Assembly: GCA_026710525.1 (NCBI GenBank)
Contig: JAPOQT010000226.1
Location: 1-7,134 of the forward strand
DNA length: 7,134 bases
Source of the DNA: Pseudomonadota bacterium
Lineage (GTDB): Bacteria > Bdellovibrionota_B > Oligoflexia > Oligoflexales > Bin106
Direction: 5' to 3'
Shown: positions 1 to 6,583 of the stretch, piece after piece
Position numbering within the stretch: position 1 is the stretch's first letter
How the letters are laid out: every line of letters begins with the position of its first letter
Notes under the pieces: generated by a model
Databases searched by the model: none
The model's input: the letters and a program-made list of their open reading frames with translations, nothing else
Told to the model about the DNA's origin: nothing
Program-made: the position numbers and the translations under genes

Positions 1-1380
1 CCCAATATTACGAACAGCACTCGTATAAAGATTTTCTTGTAAACGATTGAATAACAGTCTTTCTTTTTGATAAGCCCTGCTAACAACATCGACATATCTG
101 CGCGAAAAATTATCACACTGATTTCTGGCATAATCAAATTGGGACAGAATAAATTCCGCTGTGGCCGTTGGGGTCTTAAGAGCATTAAAGGCAACATCCT
201 GAACAACACAATCATCGTCCTGATGACCTATGGCTGCTAGCACAGGAATAGACAAGTTAAGCACGGCATAAGCTAAATCATAGTCGTTAAACCAGTGGAG
301 GTCTGCCATACTACCTCCGCCGCGAGTGATCACAATCACATCCACCTGTTTTTGTGTTAAAATAGTGAGAGCTTTTCTAATATCCGGAGATGTTTGCTCT
401 CCTTGCATTGACGCTGACACAAATAGTATCTCAAGTCCACAAGAACGTTCATTTAGCTGATGGATAAAATCACTGTAAGCACGAGATCCTTCCGCAGAAA
501 TCAAACCAATACGAAAAGGAAACATAGGTAGTGTCAGCTGTTTTTGCCGATGAAGAATGCCCAGTTTTTTAAATTCATTGAGCAACCTCTGTCTGGTAAG
601 CGCAAGTTCACCAGCGGTGTAATCAGGGTCTACATCCATTATGGAAAGACTCAGGTTACTACGCCGAGAATAAAGGCTCACTTTTGCCCTAATTTTAATT
701 TTCATACCATCCTTCAGTAAATCATCGAGCAAGGTTGCTGAATAGTGGTTTTTCAGGTGATCATATTTATCTGGCCATAACAGAGCTTGGATGGTGGCCA
801 CTGTTTTCTTCTGACCATGAGTCGGAGTAAGACTTTGATCAGATTCTGCCAGAGTAAAATACCTAATACCATTTCTTATTGATAGATTTTGCACTTCACC
901 GACAATCCAAATGGCCCTGGGAAAGTGGTTTTTAATAGTGCTACTCACCAAAGTCGCAAGCTCTGATATACCGTAGACCTTCTGTTGACTATCTGTTGTG
1001 TCATCATCAGCATGGCCACGAAACCCACTGTTACTGTTAAATGACACCACGTTAGGAGCAACGAAAAAACGATCATCATGGGGCCCTTGATCAACTTCTT
1101 GACGCTGGGATTTCATTTGTTCATCAGCCAGGAAAACAAGGGCACCGTTACTTTGATCATCATCCACCAAATCATGAGGAGACACATTGGGAGATACCTG
1201 ATTATCAATAGTGATGCAAATCTGCTGCACCTTATGCCACATCGCTTCGGAATAAGGCAGCTGCCAAGTTTTATCAGCTGAATTAAACCTAGCTCCCAGG
1301 GTCTTAAATACTTCTCTATGAGGATAAGTGCGACCATAAATAATGATGGTTTCTTGGTCTTTTTTGCAATATAAACTCAT
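1..1380 (-). CDS. xseA: Exodeoxyribonuclease VII large subunit, N-terminal 460 residues (partial, runs off left edge)
   Basis: Large subunit of exonuclease VII, the cytoplasmic nuclease that, with many small XseB subunits, degrades single-stranded DNA from both ends in repair. The frame is open from the ATG at 1380 to the window edge, so the C-terminal coiled-coil part is missing. Residues 136-255 are the OB-fold ssDNA-binding domain (YGISELATLV, WIVGEVQNLS, YFTLAE). The catalytic core follows at about 256-410, with MQGEQ (325-329), RGGGS (353-357), GHQDD (385-389) and KTPTATAEF (402-410). The positions I recall as catalytic in E. coli (D155, R205, H238, D241) appear kept as D304, R353, H386 and D389. 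ISAEGSRAYSDF and GHxxDD resemble Bacteroidota-type XseA more than the E. coli form. Residues 1-135 precede the usual start of the family: a compact TLGARFNSADKTW-containing module, then a polar Asp/Gln-rich linker. The ribosome-binding site is weak. No xseB is visible. Confidence 0.93.
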   Translation of the reverse strand, partial: MSLYCKKDQETIIIYGRTYPHREVFKTLGARFNSADKTWQLPYSEAMWHKVQQICITIDNQVSPNVSPHDLVDDDQSNGALVFLADEQMKSQRQEVDQGPHDDRFFVAPNVVSFNSNSGFRGHADDDTTDSQQKVYGISELATLVSSTIKNHFPRAIWIVGEVQNLSIRNGIRYFTLAESDQSLTPTHGQKKTVATIQALLWPDKYDHLKNHYSATLLDDLLKDGMKIKIRAKVSLYSRRSNLSLSIMDVDPDYTAGELALTRQRLLNEFKKLGILHRQKQLTLPMFPFRIGLISAEGSRAYSDFIHQLNERSCGLEILFVSASMQGEQTSPDIRKALTILTQKQVDVIVITRGGGSMADLHWFNDYDLAYAVLNLSIPVLAAIGHQDDDCVVQDVAFNALKTPTATAEFILSQFDYARNQCDNFSRRYVDVVSRAYQKERLLFNRLQENLYTSAVRNIG

Positions 1381-1515
1381 AGTCGTACTTTCATGTTAGG
1401 GTAGCTGCTTAATCAGAAGTCATAGCCACTAGGTAAGACGATTGATGGCTGCCTTAGTCTCCATCTCTAAATGCTCATAGATCCAGGATCTTGCCTATGA
1501 CACTGGTAATCTTAA

Positions 1516-1545
1516 AGTATATGAAAACCTTGGCAACCATGTAAA
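1516..1545 (-). promoter_or_regulatory. Candidate sigma70-type promoter for xseA
   Basis: Reading the minus strand, TTTACA (positions 1545-1540) matches the -35 consensus at 5 of 6 bases. TATACT (1521-1516) matches the -10 consensus at 5 of 6, with an 18-base spacer. Transcription would begin near 1509 and give a leader of about 130 bases before the xseA ATG. This is motif matching in AT-rich DNA, so a chance match is possible. Confidence 0.42.
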
Positions 1546-1571
1546 GTAAAAAACATTGACTCCAGATTGTT

Positions 1572-1605
1572 TTGGCTGAGGACTTCCCGTTAAGTCTTCA
1601 GCCAA
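1572..1605. repeat. Strong inverted repeat: 14-bp stem, 6-base loop
   Basis: The arms TTGGCTGAGGACTT (1572-1585) and AAGTCTTCAGCCAA (1592-1605) pair over 14 positions around the loop CCCGTT. The single non-Watson-Crick pair is G1580-T1597, which is a G-U pair in plus-strand RNA. Neither strand shows a T-run directly after the stem, so it is not a standard intrinsic terminator. It sits upstream of both divergent genes: about 100 bases before the GTPase start and just upstream of the predicted xseA -35 box. It could be a 5' UTR structure, a regulator-binding palindrome, part of a small RNA, or a copy of a dispersed palindromic repeat. There is no second copy in the window. Confidence 0.7.
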
Positions 1606-1701
1606 CCTAGTCGATAAGCTTGGGCCCTCGCCGGCAACCGAGTATCATCAGTTTACCTTAGTCCAAAGCAGAAAACTAGTTTCATTTTATATTCTTATTT
1701 C

Positions 1702-3282
1702 GTGATTACTATGACCATCACAGTCACCCACTCCGATCATATCGCTGAACTTAAGGATGAAATCCTGAAGCTTATTAGTGATGATCTCAATCCACTGCGC
1801 AGTCACTATCAATTTGGCCAGCATGATCTTCATAGTTTTATTAGCTGGAAACCTATGGTGCTCATTATTGGTAACTACTCAGCAGGCAAATCAACCCTAA
1901 TCAATGAAATTCTCGGTGAAGAAATCCAACGGACCGGACAAGCACCTACTGATGATTGTTTTACGGTAATTAGTTACCAAGATAATCCAAGTAAAACCGG
2001 AGTTGAAGAACGGGATGGTCGGGTCCTCATGGGGGATGCGTCACTACCCTTTATCCGTCTTAAATCTCAAGGAGAGCGTTTTCTTTCCCACTTTCGTCTC
2101 AAAAAAATTCGTGTTGATCTGCTTAAAAATCTCACCATCATTGACACACCAGGCATGCTTGATAGTATCTCTGAAAAAGATCGAGGATATAACTACCAAG
2201 AGGTTCTTGGCGAGCTAGCTAGTCTATCTGATCTTGTGATCATCATTTTTGATTCCCATAAAGCAGGCACCGTCCGAGAGTCTTATCAATCTCTTCGTAC
2301 TACTCTGCCTCAGTCAACGATGGAAGATCGAGTGCTCTTTGTTTTGAATCGAGTTGATGAGTGTCAGAGTTTAGATGATTTAGTGAGAGTCCATGGAGCA
2401 CTATGTTGGAACATTTCTCAAATGACTGGCCGGAAAGATATACCCCGCATTTATCTCACCTACGCACCACCTGGTGGCACACTTGATAATGTCAATAACG
2501 ATCTCCTAAAAGCGTATCTCAAAGAGGTGGCTAGTCAAAAACAAGAGCTCATTTATCATATTCTTGATATTCCTCGAAAAAGAATTGATCACTTAGCCAC
2601 CTATATCGATATTCATGGCCACCGAATATATCAATTTATTGCTGCTTGCCAGAGCTTCCGTGTTTTCAAAAGAAAAGCGAACGGTTTTTTAATCAAATCT
2701 CTAACCTTAGCCACTCTCACCCTCATAGCCAGTGGCTTTCTCTTCTTTTCGCCATCGATAACTCCCGTAGTGAGTTACCTTGGCGGTTGGTTGTTGATTT
2801 TAATGGCTCTCATCATAACGATTGCTGCCCTATGTTCAAAACTCTACCTCAAACACTCAAAGTTCTATTTTCTTAAACATATCAATAAATTCATAAATAT
2901 TGAAAGTCAATATGAACAAGATCACTGGAGCAAAGTAGCACCAGAGGTTTTGTCAGTGATTAAACAAAAAGAAAAATATATTCCACCTCTTAAGCAAATT
3001 GGTAAAGATATGAAAGAGATTATCAATATTCAAAGGAGAGTTGTTTATCTCCGAGATCAAATCTCAAAAATGAGCCCTGATAGAACAGTACTCTTATCAA
3101 CACCCTCACTAACATCACCATCTGCTACTGCTACTAAAACTCGTCTTACCTTACTAGATTCTACTCAAGACAACAAAGCCCCTGACAGTTCTGGCGGTGG
3201 CATTAATCAGATAATTGGCGAACAAATCGACCAACTTAACCAACCGAACTCTCACCCTTCTGGATTAGAAGAGCAGGAATAA
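1702..3282 (+). CDS. EHD-like dynamin-superfamily GTPase with a C-terminal two-helix membrane anchor
   Basis: A 526-residue predicted membrane-associated GTPase. G-domain motifs are in order: P-loop GNYSAGKST (57-65), switch I TDD (83-85) in APTDDCFTVISY, DTPG (148-151) and NRVD (216-219). The stretches LDSISEKDRGYNYQEVL (153-169), IIFDSHK (181-187), VRVHGALCWNIS (228-239) and IPRIYLTY (247-254) match the characteristic EHD-family pattern, which I recall as GILSGEKQR.SRGYDF, LLFDAHK, MRVYGALMWSLG and RVYIGSFW. A helical segment follows (about 265-325), then hydrophobic segments at about 332-350 and 356-378 forming a hairpin or paired TM anchor, a further charged helical part, and a Ser/Thr/Gln-rich tail (about 459-526). 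There is no EH domain. The start is uncertain: GTG at 1702 or ATG at 1711 (nine bases later), neither with a clear ribosome-binding site. Membrane remodelling is inferred from the family; the specific role is unknown. It appears to be monocistronic. Confidence 0.85.
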   Translation: MITMTITVTHSDHIAELKDEILKLISDDLNPLRSHYQFGQHDLHSFISWKPMVLIIGNYSAGKSTLINEILGEEIQRTGQAPTDDCFTVISYQDNPSKTGVEERDGRVLMGDASLPFIRLKSQGERFLSHFRLKKIRVDLLKNLTIIDTPGMLDSISEKDRGYNYQEVLGELASLSDLVIIIFDSHKAGTVRESYQSLRTTLPQSTMEDRVLFVLNRVDECQSLDDLVRVHGALCWNISQMTGRKDIPRIYLTYAPPGGTLDNVNNDLLKAYLKEVASQKQELIYHILDIPRKRIDHLATYIDIHGHRIYQFIAACQSFRVFKRKANGFLIKSLTLATLTLIASGFLFFSPSITPVVSYLGGWLLILMALIITIAALCSKLYLKHSKFYFLKHINKFINIESQYEQDHWSKVAPEVLSVIKQKEKYIPPLKQIGKDMKEIINIQRRVVYLRDQISKMSPDRTVLLSTPSLTSPSATATKTRLTLLDSTQDNKAPDSSGGGINQIIGEQIDQLNQPNSHPSGLEEQE

Positions 3283-3388
3283 GCTTAAGACAACTGAGCC
3301 TAATGACAGCCTGATTCATACCCTCATGAGTCAACATCTGTTATCTCAACCCTCGCCCATAACCGACAACAATCATCCTCCTGTACAG

Positions 3389-3409
3389 TGATTTTGAGAA
3401 TCACTTGCA
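3389..3409. promoter_or_regulatory. Fur-box-like overlapping palindrome upstream of the iron permease gene
   Basis: Two overlapping 7-1-7 sites, offset by six bases as in classical Fur boxes, can be read: TGATTTT-G-AGAATCA (3389-3403, 10 of 14 to TGATAAT-n-ATTATCA) and TGAGAAT-C-ACTTGCA (3395-3409). Against the 19-base E. coli consensus, positions 3390-3408 match at 13 of 19. The core also carries the symmetric arms GTGATT and AATCAC (3388-3393, 3399-3404). A possible promoter overlaps it: TTGCAA (3406-3411), a 16-base spacer and TATGTT (3428-3433), both 4 of 6. Bound Fur-iron would block it, fitting iron repression of the downstream importer. The site argues against translation starting at the GTG at 3388. 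Fur itself is not in the window. Confidence 0.5.
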
Positions 3410-3464
3410 AAAACTTTAGAGTGAGAGTATGTTGTAGCCTTGGTGAGATAATGCCTGTCATTAT

Positions 3465-3470
3465 GGTGAG
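3465..3470 (+). promoter_or_regulatory. Shine-Dalgarno sequence deciding the permease start
   Basis: GGTGAG lies seven bases before the ATG at 3478, an ideal spacing. The competing in-frame starts are worse: GTG 3388 lies inside the Fur-like site, ATG 3451 has a GGTGAG only three bases away, and ATG 3463 has it 15 bases away. The ATG at 3478 also places a short charged N terminus directly before the first membrane helix, as usual in this family. Confidence 0.65.
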
Positions 3471-3477
3471 AATTCAC

Positions 3478-5175
3478 ATGATCAACAACAAAACAGCCTG
3501 GATCAGGCATCAGAAAAACAACCTATTTTTTTCTGTGTGCGGCTTAATGATATTAAGCTTAATGGTTATCACTATGCTCCCGTTTGTTGGTATCTTAACA
3601 AGTATCTTCAGTAACTCATCAGATTACTGGCAACACTTTCAACACGTCGAACTCACTTATCTCTTAAAAAACACCTTCATCTTAACCATAGCTGTCTTAG
3701 TGGTCACTTTGATTATGGGAGTCACCGTAGCCCTTGCGAGCACGATGCTCGATTTTCCTGGCCGACATTTAACTGTTTTTCTAGCCATTATCCCATTTAC
3801 CATTCCCTCTTATGTCATGGGATTTGTCTGGCTATATCTATTTGCTCATCTACCTTATAGCTTTGGTCATTTACCGATGATAGCAGAACTGTTTTCCAGG
3901 TTTTCAGGATTTCCTGGTCTCGTTTGGTCTTTAAGTTTGTCATTATTTCCTTATGTGTTTGTCATGACTCGTTTACGTCTGCAAAAAATAGATCGTGATA
4001 TTTTCGAAGCAGCTCAAAGTTTAGGACATGGTCTCGTCACCACAACCCGTACTATTGTCTTGCCACTATTAATTCCTACTATTCTTGCTGCATCGTTTCT
4101 GGTAACTTCAGAAGTCCTCTCAGATTTTGGCACCGTCAGTTTATTTTCTTATAACACTCTCACCACCGCGATATTTAAAGCTTGGTTCGGTTTTTTTGCC
4201 CCCCATGATGCCCTCAAAGTCGCCACCATACTCCTTGGATTTGCCTTAACTGTTTTGATCTTGTCTCGCTTTTTTCAATCAAACCAAAGAATCTGGCAAA
4301 ACGGATTAAACCAACTACCTCCCCATCACAGCCAGTGGCAACCACAAAAGCTCCCGGCACCATGGAACTACCTCACTAGTGTCTTGGTTTTAGGTTTTTT
4401 ATCTTTGAGCTCATTACTTCCTGTTGTCGCACTCATCTATATGAGTCAAGCCAATGCCTCATTCGATTCACTAGGAAATATACTCCCTATCGGTATCCAA
4501 AGTTTAATCATTTCTGGCTCAGTAGCCCTCACCGTGACCGTCCTCTGTACTGTTATATTATTTGCCCGACGTTGGTTACAAGACTACCAAAAACAAACTT
4601 CGGTATCACAAGGAAAATGGCTGGGATTTCTTCAGAAAATCACCTACCTGCCAAACCTAGGTTATGCCTTGCCTGGGGCTGCTGTAGCGATTTGTTTATT
4701 TGTTCCCCTCAGTTTTCTGAATCAATCAACCTTCCTGGCTATCACACCTTTTTTTATCCTACTTTGCACCCTCACTTTTCATTTTTATGGGGTGGGTGAC
4801 CAAACCCTTGGTCCTCACTTTGAATCTTTGCCCAGAGAGCTTGATGAATCAGCACAGAGTTTAAAATTATCAGGATCCGAAATCTTTTTCAAAGTTCATC
4901 TTCCTCTCACCTCTCAACCAATCATATTCTGTGGCTTATTCCTACTCATTGATGTCCTGAAAGAGTTGCCAATTACTCTCATGCTTCGACCATTAGGCTG
5001 GAATACCCTATCAGTAAAAGTCTATCAATGGGCCAGTGAAGGATTATGGGAGATGGCAGCCTTACCATCCCTTATGTTAGTGGTGTGTTCAGCTAGCATA
5101 GTTATTGTTTTATACCTGCAGGGCCATTTTCAGTTTTCAGGTAATCGTCTGTCTCACAATTATCATTTATGTTAA
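3478..5175 (+). CDS. fbpB: Fused two-domain ABC transporter permease, ferric iron (FbpB/SfuB) type
   Basis: Inner-membrane channel of an ABC importer, 565 residues from the preferred ATG, the normal size for fused Fe(III) permeases. Two homologous halves of about six hydrophobic helices each are visible; the first helix is at about 17-41. Each half carries the cytoplasmic EAA loop that docks on the ATPase: DIFEAAQSLG followed by LPLLIP (E177), and ELDESAQSLKLSG followed by LPL (E457). Family-specific stretches include SEVLSDFGTVSLFSYNTLTTAIFKAWFG in the first half and DVLKELPITLMLRPLGWNTLSVKVYQWAS near the end; both are characteristic of Fe(III) rather than sulfate, thiamine or polyamine permeases. 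In-frame codons extend upstream to GTG 3388 but lie in the likely promoter and operator region. The ATPase gene follows after 54 bases, so the two are probably co-transcribed. Substrate is assigned by family resemblance only. Confidence 0.88.
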   Translation: MINNKTAWIRHQKNNLFFSVCGLMILSLMVITMLPFVGILTSIFSNSSDYWQHFQHVELTYLLKNTFILTIAVLVVTLIMGVTVALASTMLDFPGRHLTVFLAIIPFTIPSYVMGFVWLYLFAHLPYSFGHLPMIAELFSRFSGFPGLVWSLSLSLFPYVFVMTRLRLQKIDRDIFEAAQSLGHGLVTTTRTIVLPLLIPTILAASFLVTSEVLSDFGTVSLFSYNTLTTAIFKAWFGFFAPHDALKVATILLGFALTVLILSRFFQSNQRIWQNGLNQLPPHHSQWQPQKLPAPWNYLTSVLVLGFLSLSSLLPVVALIYMSQANASFDSLGNILPIGIQSLIISGSVALTVTVLCTVILFARRWLQDYQKQTSVSQGKWLGFLQKITYLPNLGYALPGAAVAICLFVPLSFLNQSTFLAITPFFILLCTLTFHFYGVGDQTLGPHFESLPRELDESAQSLKLSGSEIFFKVHLPLTSQPIIFCGLFLLIDVLKELPITLMLRPLGWNTLSVKVYQWASEGLWEMAALPSLMLVVCSASIVIVLYLQGHFQFSGNRLSHNYHLC

Positions 5176-5229
5176 CATGCAATGTCATTTATATCATTTG
5201 ACCTTTTATATAAATTACAATGAAATTAA

Positions 5230-6408
5230 ATGTCTTTTTTAACAATTAAAAATCTTTCCTTATCTTATCCATCTCATTATCCGTCACCCCTGATCTATAA
5301 CAAAGTGAAAAATCGATTGATTATGCCAGAGGATCATGATCATCACTATGATAATCAGCATCAGACACCGGCAAAGGCTTTAGATAATTTTTCTCTCAAC
5401 GTGAGTCAAGGTGAGTTGGTCTGTCTATTAGGACCTAACGGCAGTGGCAAAACAACCCTACTCCGGACCCTCTGTGGCTTTGAACAACCCTCAACTGGCA
5501 CCATTAAGCTAGATCAAAATACCCTGTTTTCATCAACATACCATATGTCGCCACAAAAACGGCCAATCGGGATTGTTTTTCAAAATTTAGCCCTTTTTCC
5601 TCATCTTACGGCAGAACAAAATATTGCCTTTGGTCTTGCTGGTCTTAGTAAACAACAAAAAAAGAATAAGCTGATCTATATTCATCAGTGTTGCGAAACC
5701 TTACCACTGGCAAAGAAATTTCCTTACGAACTCTCTGGCGGTGAAAAACAACGGGTGGCTATCGCCCGAGCCTTAGCCACTGACCCGAAAATCCTCCTCT
5801 TAGATGAGCCATTTTCTAGCCTCGATCCACCAAGAAAAATCGCTTTATCTTATGAAATCAAAAAACTACTCTCGACCTTAAACGTAACCTGTCTCATGGT
5901 GCTTCATGATACGAACCAAGCTATAGAGATTGCCGACAAAGTCGCTTTAATGTTTAATGGTCAACTGGAACAATATGATATACCTGAACGTGTTATCCGT
6001 CATCCAAAAACTATGCGAGTGGCTTCTTTTCTTGGCGATACTAACTTTATCTCCTGTACTGTCACCAAAGCTGGTTACCAAACCCCTTTTGGTGTTATTG
6101 ACTTTGAGAACACCTATCGTCCTTCGCCATCTCTTAAATCAGCGCACAGAAAGTCTTATAAAATAGCCCTTAAAGTTGATGATTTTTTACTCACTAAAAG
6201 GGAGATTGTAGGACCGCATTATCATACCAAACCTATCACTTTCCAGGTGATTTCGGACACACTTATGGGGTTATACCGAATTATTAAAGCCCAAATCCCG
6301 ACAGGAGAAACGATTACCTTTCGAATCGCTCGCGATGATTCTGATGGCTTAGATAATCTCGATAGCCTTCAGTTATACTTGAAAAATTCAAAATTTTGTA
6401 TTTACTAA
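5230..6408 (+). CDS. fbpC: ABC transporter ATP-binding protein, ferric iron (FbpC) type, with a His-rich insertion
   Basis: Cytoplasmic ATPase that powers the adjacent permease; 392 residues, slightly long for the family. All nucleotide-binding motifs are intact: Walker A GPNGSGKTT (68-76), Q-loop Q118 (VFQNLALFPHLTAEQN), signature LSGGEKQR (168-175), Walker B ILLLDEP (188-194) with catalytic E193, D-loop SSLD (196-199) and switch H226. Residues about 272-392 form a TOBE-like C-terminal regulatory domain (KIALKVDDFLL, DTLMGLYRIIKAQIPTGE), as in FbpC, MalK and PotA. The odd feature is an insertion of about 33 residues (16-48) between strand one (LTIKNLSLSYP) and ALDNFSLNVSQGE; it contains EDHDHHYDNQHQ. 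No strong ribosome-binding site precedes the ATG, and translation may depend on that of the permease, which ends 54 bases upstream. No binding-protein gene follows; the next gene is convergent. Confidence 0.88.
   Translation: MSFLTIKNLSLSYPSHYPSPLIYNKVKNRLIMPEDHDHHYDNQHQTPAKALDNFSLNVSQGELVCLLGPNGSGKTTLLRTLCGFEQPSTGTIKLDQNTLFSSTYHMSPQKRPIGIVFQNLALFPHLTAEQNIAFGLAGLSKQQKKNKLIYIHQCCETLPLAKKFPYELSGGEKQRVAIARALATDPKILLLDEPFSSLDPPRKIALSYEIKKLLSTLNVTCLMVLHDTNQAIEIADKVALMFNGQLEQYDIPERVIRHPKTMRVASFLGDTNFISCTVTKAGYQTPFGVIDFENTYRPSPSLKSAHRKSYKIALKVDDFLLTKREIVGPHYHTKPITFQVISDTLMGLYRIIKAQIPTGETITFRIARDDSDGLDNLDSLQLYLKNSKFCIY
5275..5373 (+). other. His/Asp-rich insertion within the ABC ATPase
   Basis: Codons for residues 16-48 of the ATPase have no counterpart in ordinary ABC ATPases, where strand one runs through a short loop into strand two. 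The core at residues 34-45 (5329-5365) carries four His and three Asp, plus Glu and Tyr, a composition typical of metal-binding loops. The reading frame is unbroken and the domain resumes correctly at ALDNFSL, so this is an in-frame insertion rather than a frameshift artefact. Metal binding is inferred from composition only. Confidence 0.6.
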
Positions 6409-6428
6409 AAAGATGATTTTAAATCATC
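6407..6428 (-). terminator. Weak intrinsic terminator candidate for the Rpn-family gene (minus strand)
   Basis: Positions 6412-6428 form a perfect 17-base palindrome, GATGATTT-T-AAATCATC, folding as a 6-bp stem (GATGAT/ATCATC) with a 5-base loop. On the minus strand the stem is followed by TTTTT (6411-6407), the layout of a Rho-independent terminator, about 155 bases beyond the stop of the minus-strand gene. The stem is AT-rich and short, so efficiency may be low. On the plus strand there is no T-run after it, so it would not obviously end the ATPase transcript, whose stop codon overlaps the tract. Confidence 0.4.
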
Positions 6429-6495
6429 ACCACTCGCAAAGATTCACCCTAAAAGACTTCACATTACCCACTCAATTTCTTTCACTGAGATTTAG

Positions 6496-6516
6496 GTTAT
6501 AAAGCGAGCTTATAAC
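6496..6516. repeat. Short inverted repeat in the convergent intergenic gap
   Basis: GTTATAA (6496-6502) and TTATAAC (6510-6516) are perfect 7-bp arms around the loop AGCGAGC. The repeat lies between the convergent stop codons of the ATPase and Rpn-family genes. No T-run follows on either strand. It may help end transcription from both sides, but the stem is AT-rich and no function is shown by the sequence. The rest of 6409-6583 holds nothing else I can name. Confidence 0.4.
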
Positions 6517-6583
6517 ACCACCAGGCCTATTAATAACTTCAATGATTTTTAACGAGATAGCATTATTTGAAAATTTTTTGTCC

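Larger units (their letters stand above)
1381..1701. other. Divergent intergenic region between xseA and the GTPase gene
   Basis: This 321-base gap separates two divergently transcribed genes and holds no coding frame I can support. It contains a candidate xseA promoter (1516-1545) and a strong hairpin (1572-1605), listed separately. Within the predicted xseA leader there is a weaker nested inverted repeat: TCATAG at 1475-1480 pairs with CTATGA at 1495-1500 and encloses AGATCC-A-GGATCT at 1479-1491. Positions 1619-1642 form a short GC-rich patch unlike the surroundings. For the plus-strand GTPase gene the only core-promoter-like element I see is TATATT at 1688-1693, without a convincing -35 box; it would give a very short leader or an almost leaderless mRNA. 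No tRNA-like structure was seen. Confidence 0.6.

Noticed and set aside
1078..1337. Short open frames of 67 residues (plus) and 74 residues (minus)
   Set aside because: Both overlap the N-terminal coding region of xseA in other frames. The xseA frame is continuous for 460 codons and has clear homology; these have none.
1610..1630. CGATAAGCTTGGGCCC, resembling a cloning-vector polylinker
   Set aside because: Only a few restriction-site hexamers coincide and the flanks do not match any vector I recall, so chance is the simpler explanation.
2003..2876. Plus-strand frames of 71 and 76 residues (2003-2218, 2646-2876), and similar ones at 4572-4799 and 5957-6166
   Set aside because: All lie inside well-supported coding regions in a shifted frame and show no recognisable domain or ribosome-binding site.
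3388..3477. 30 extra N-terminal codons of the permease (start at GTG 3388)
   Set aside because: The stretch overlaps the Fur-like site and candidate promoter, has no ribosome-binding site at 3388, and encodes nothing resembling the family; ATG 3478 has a well-spaced GGTGAG.
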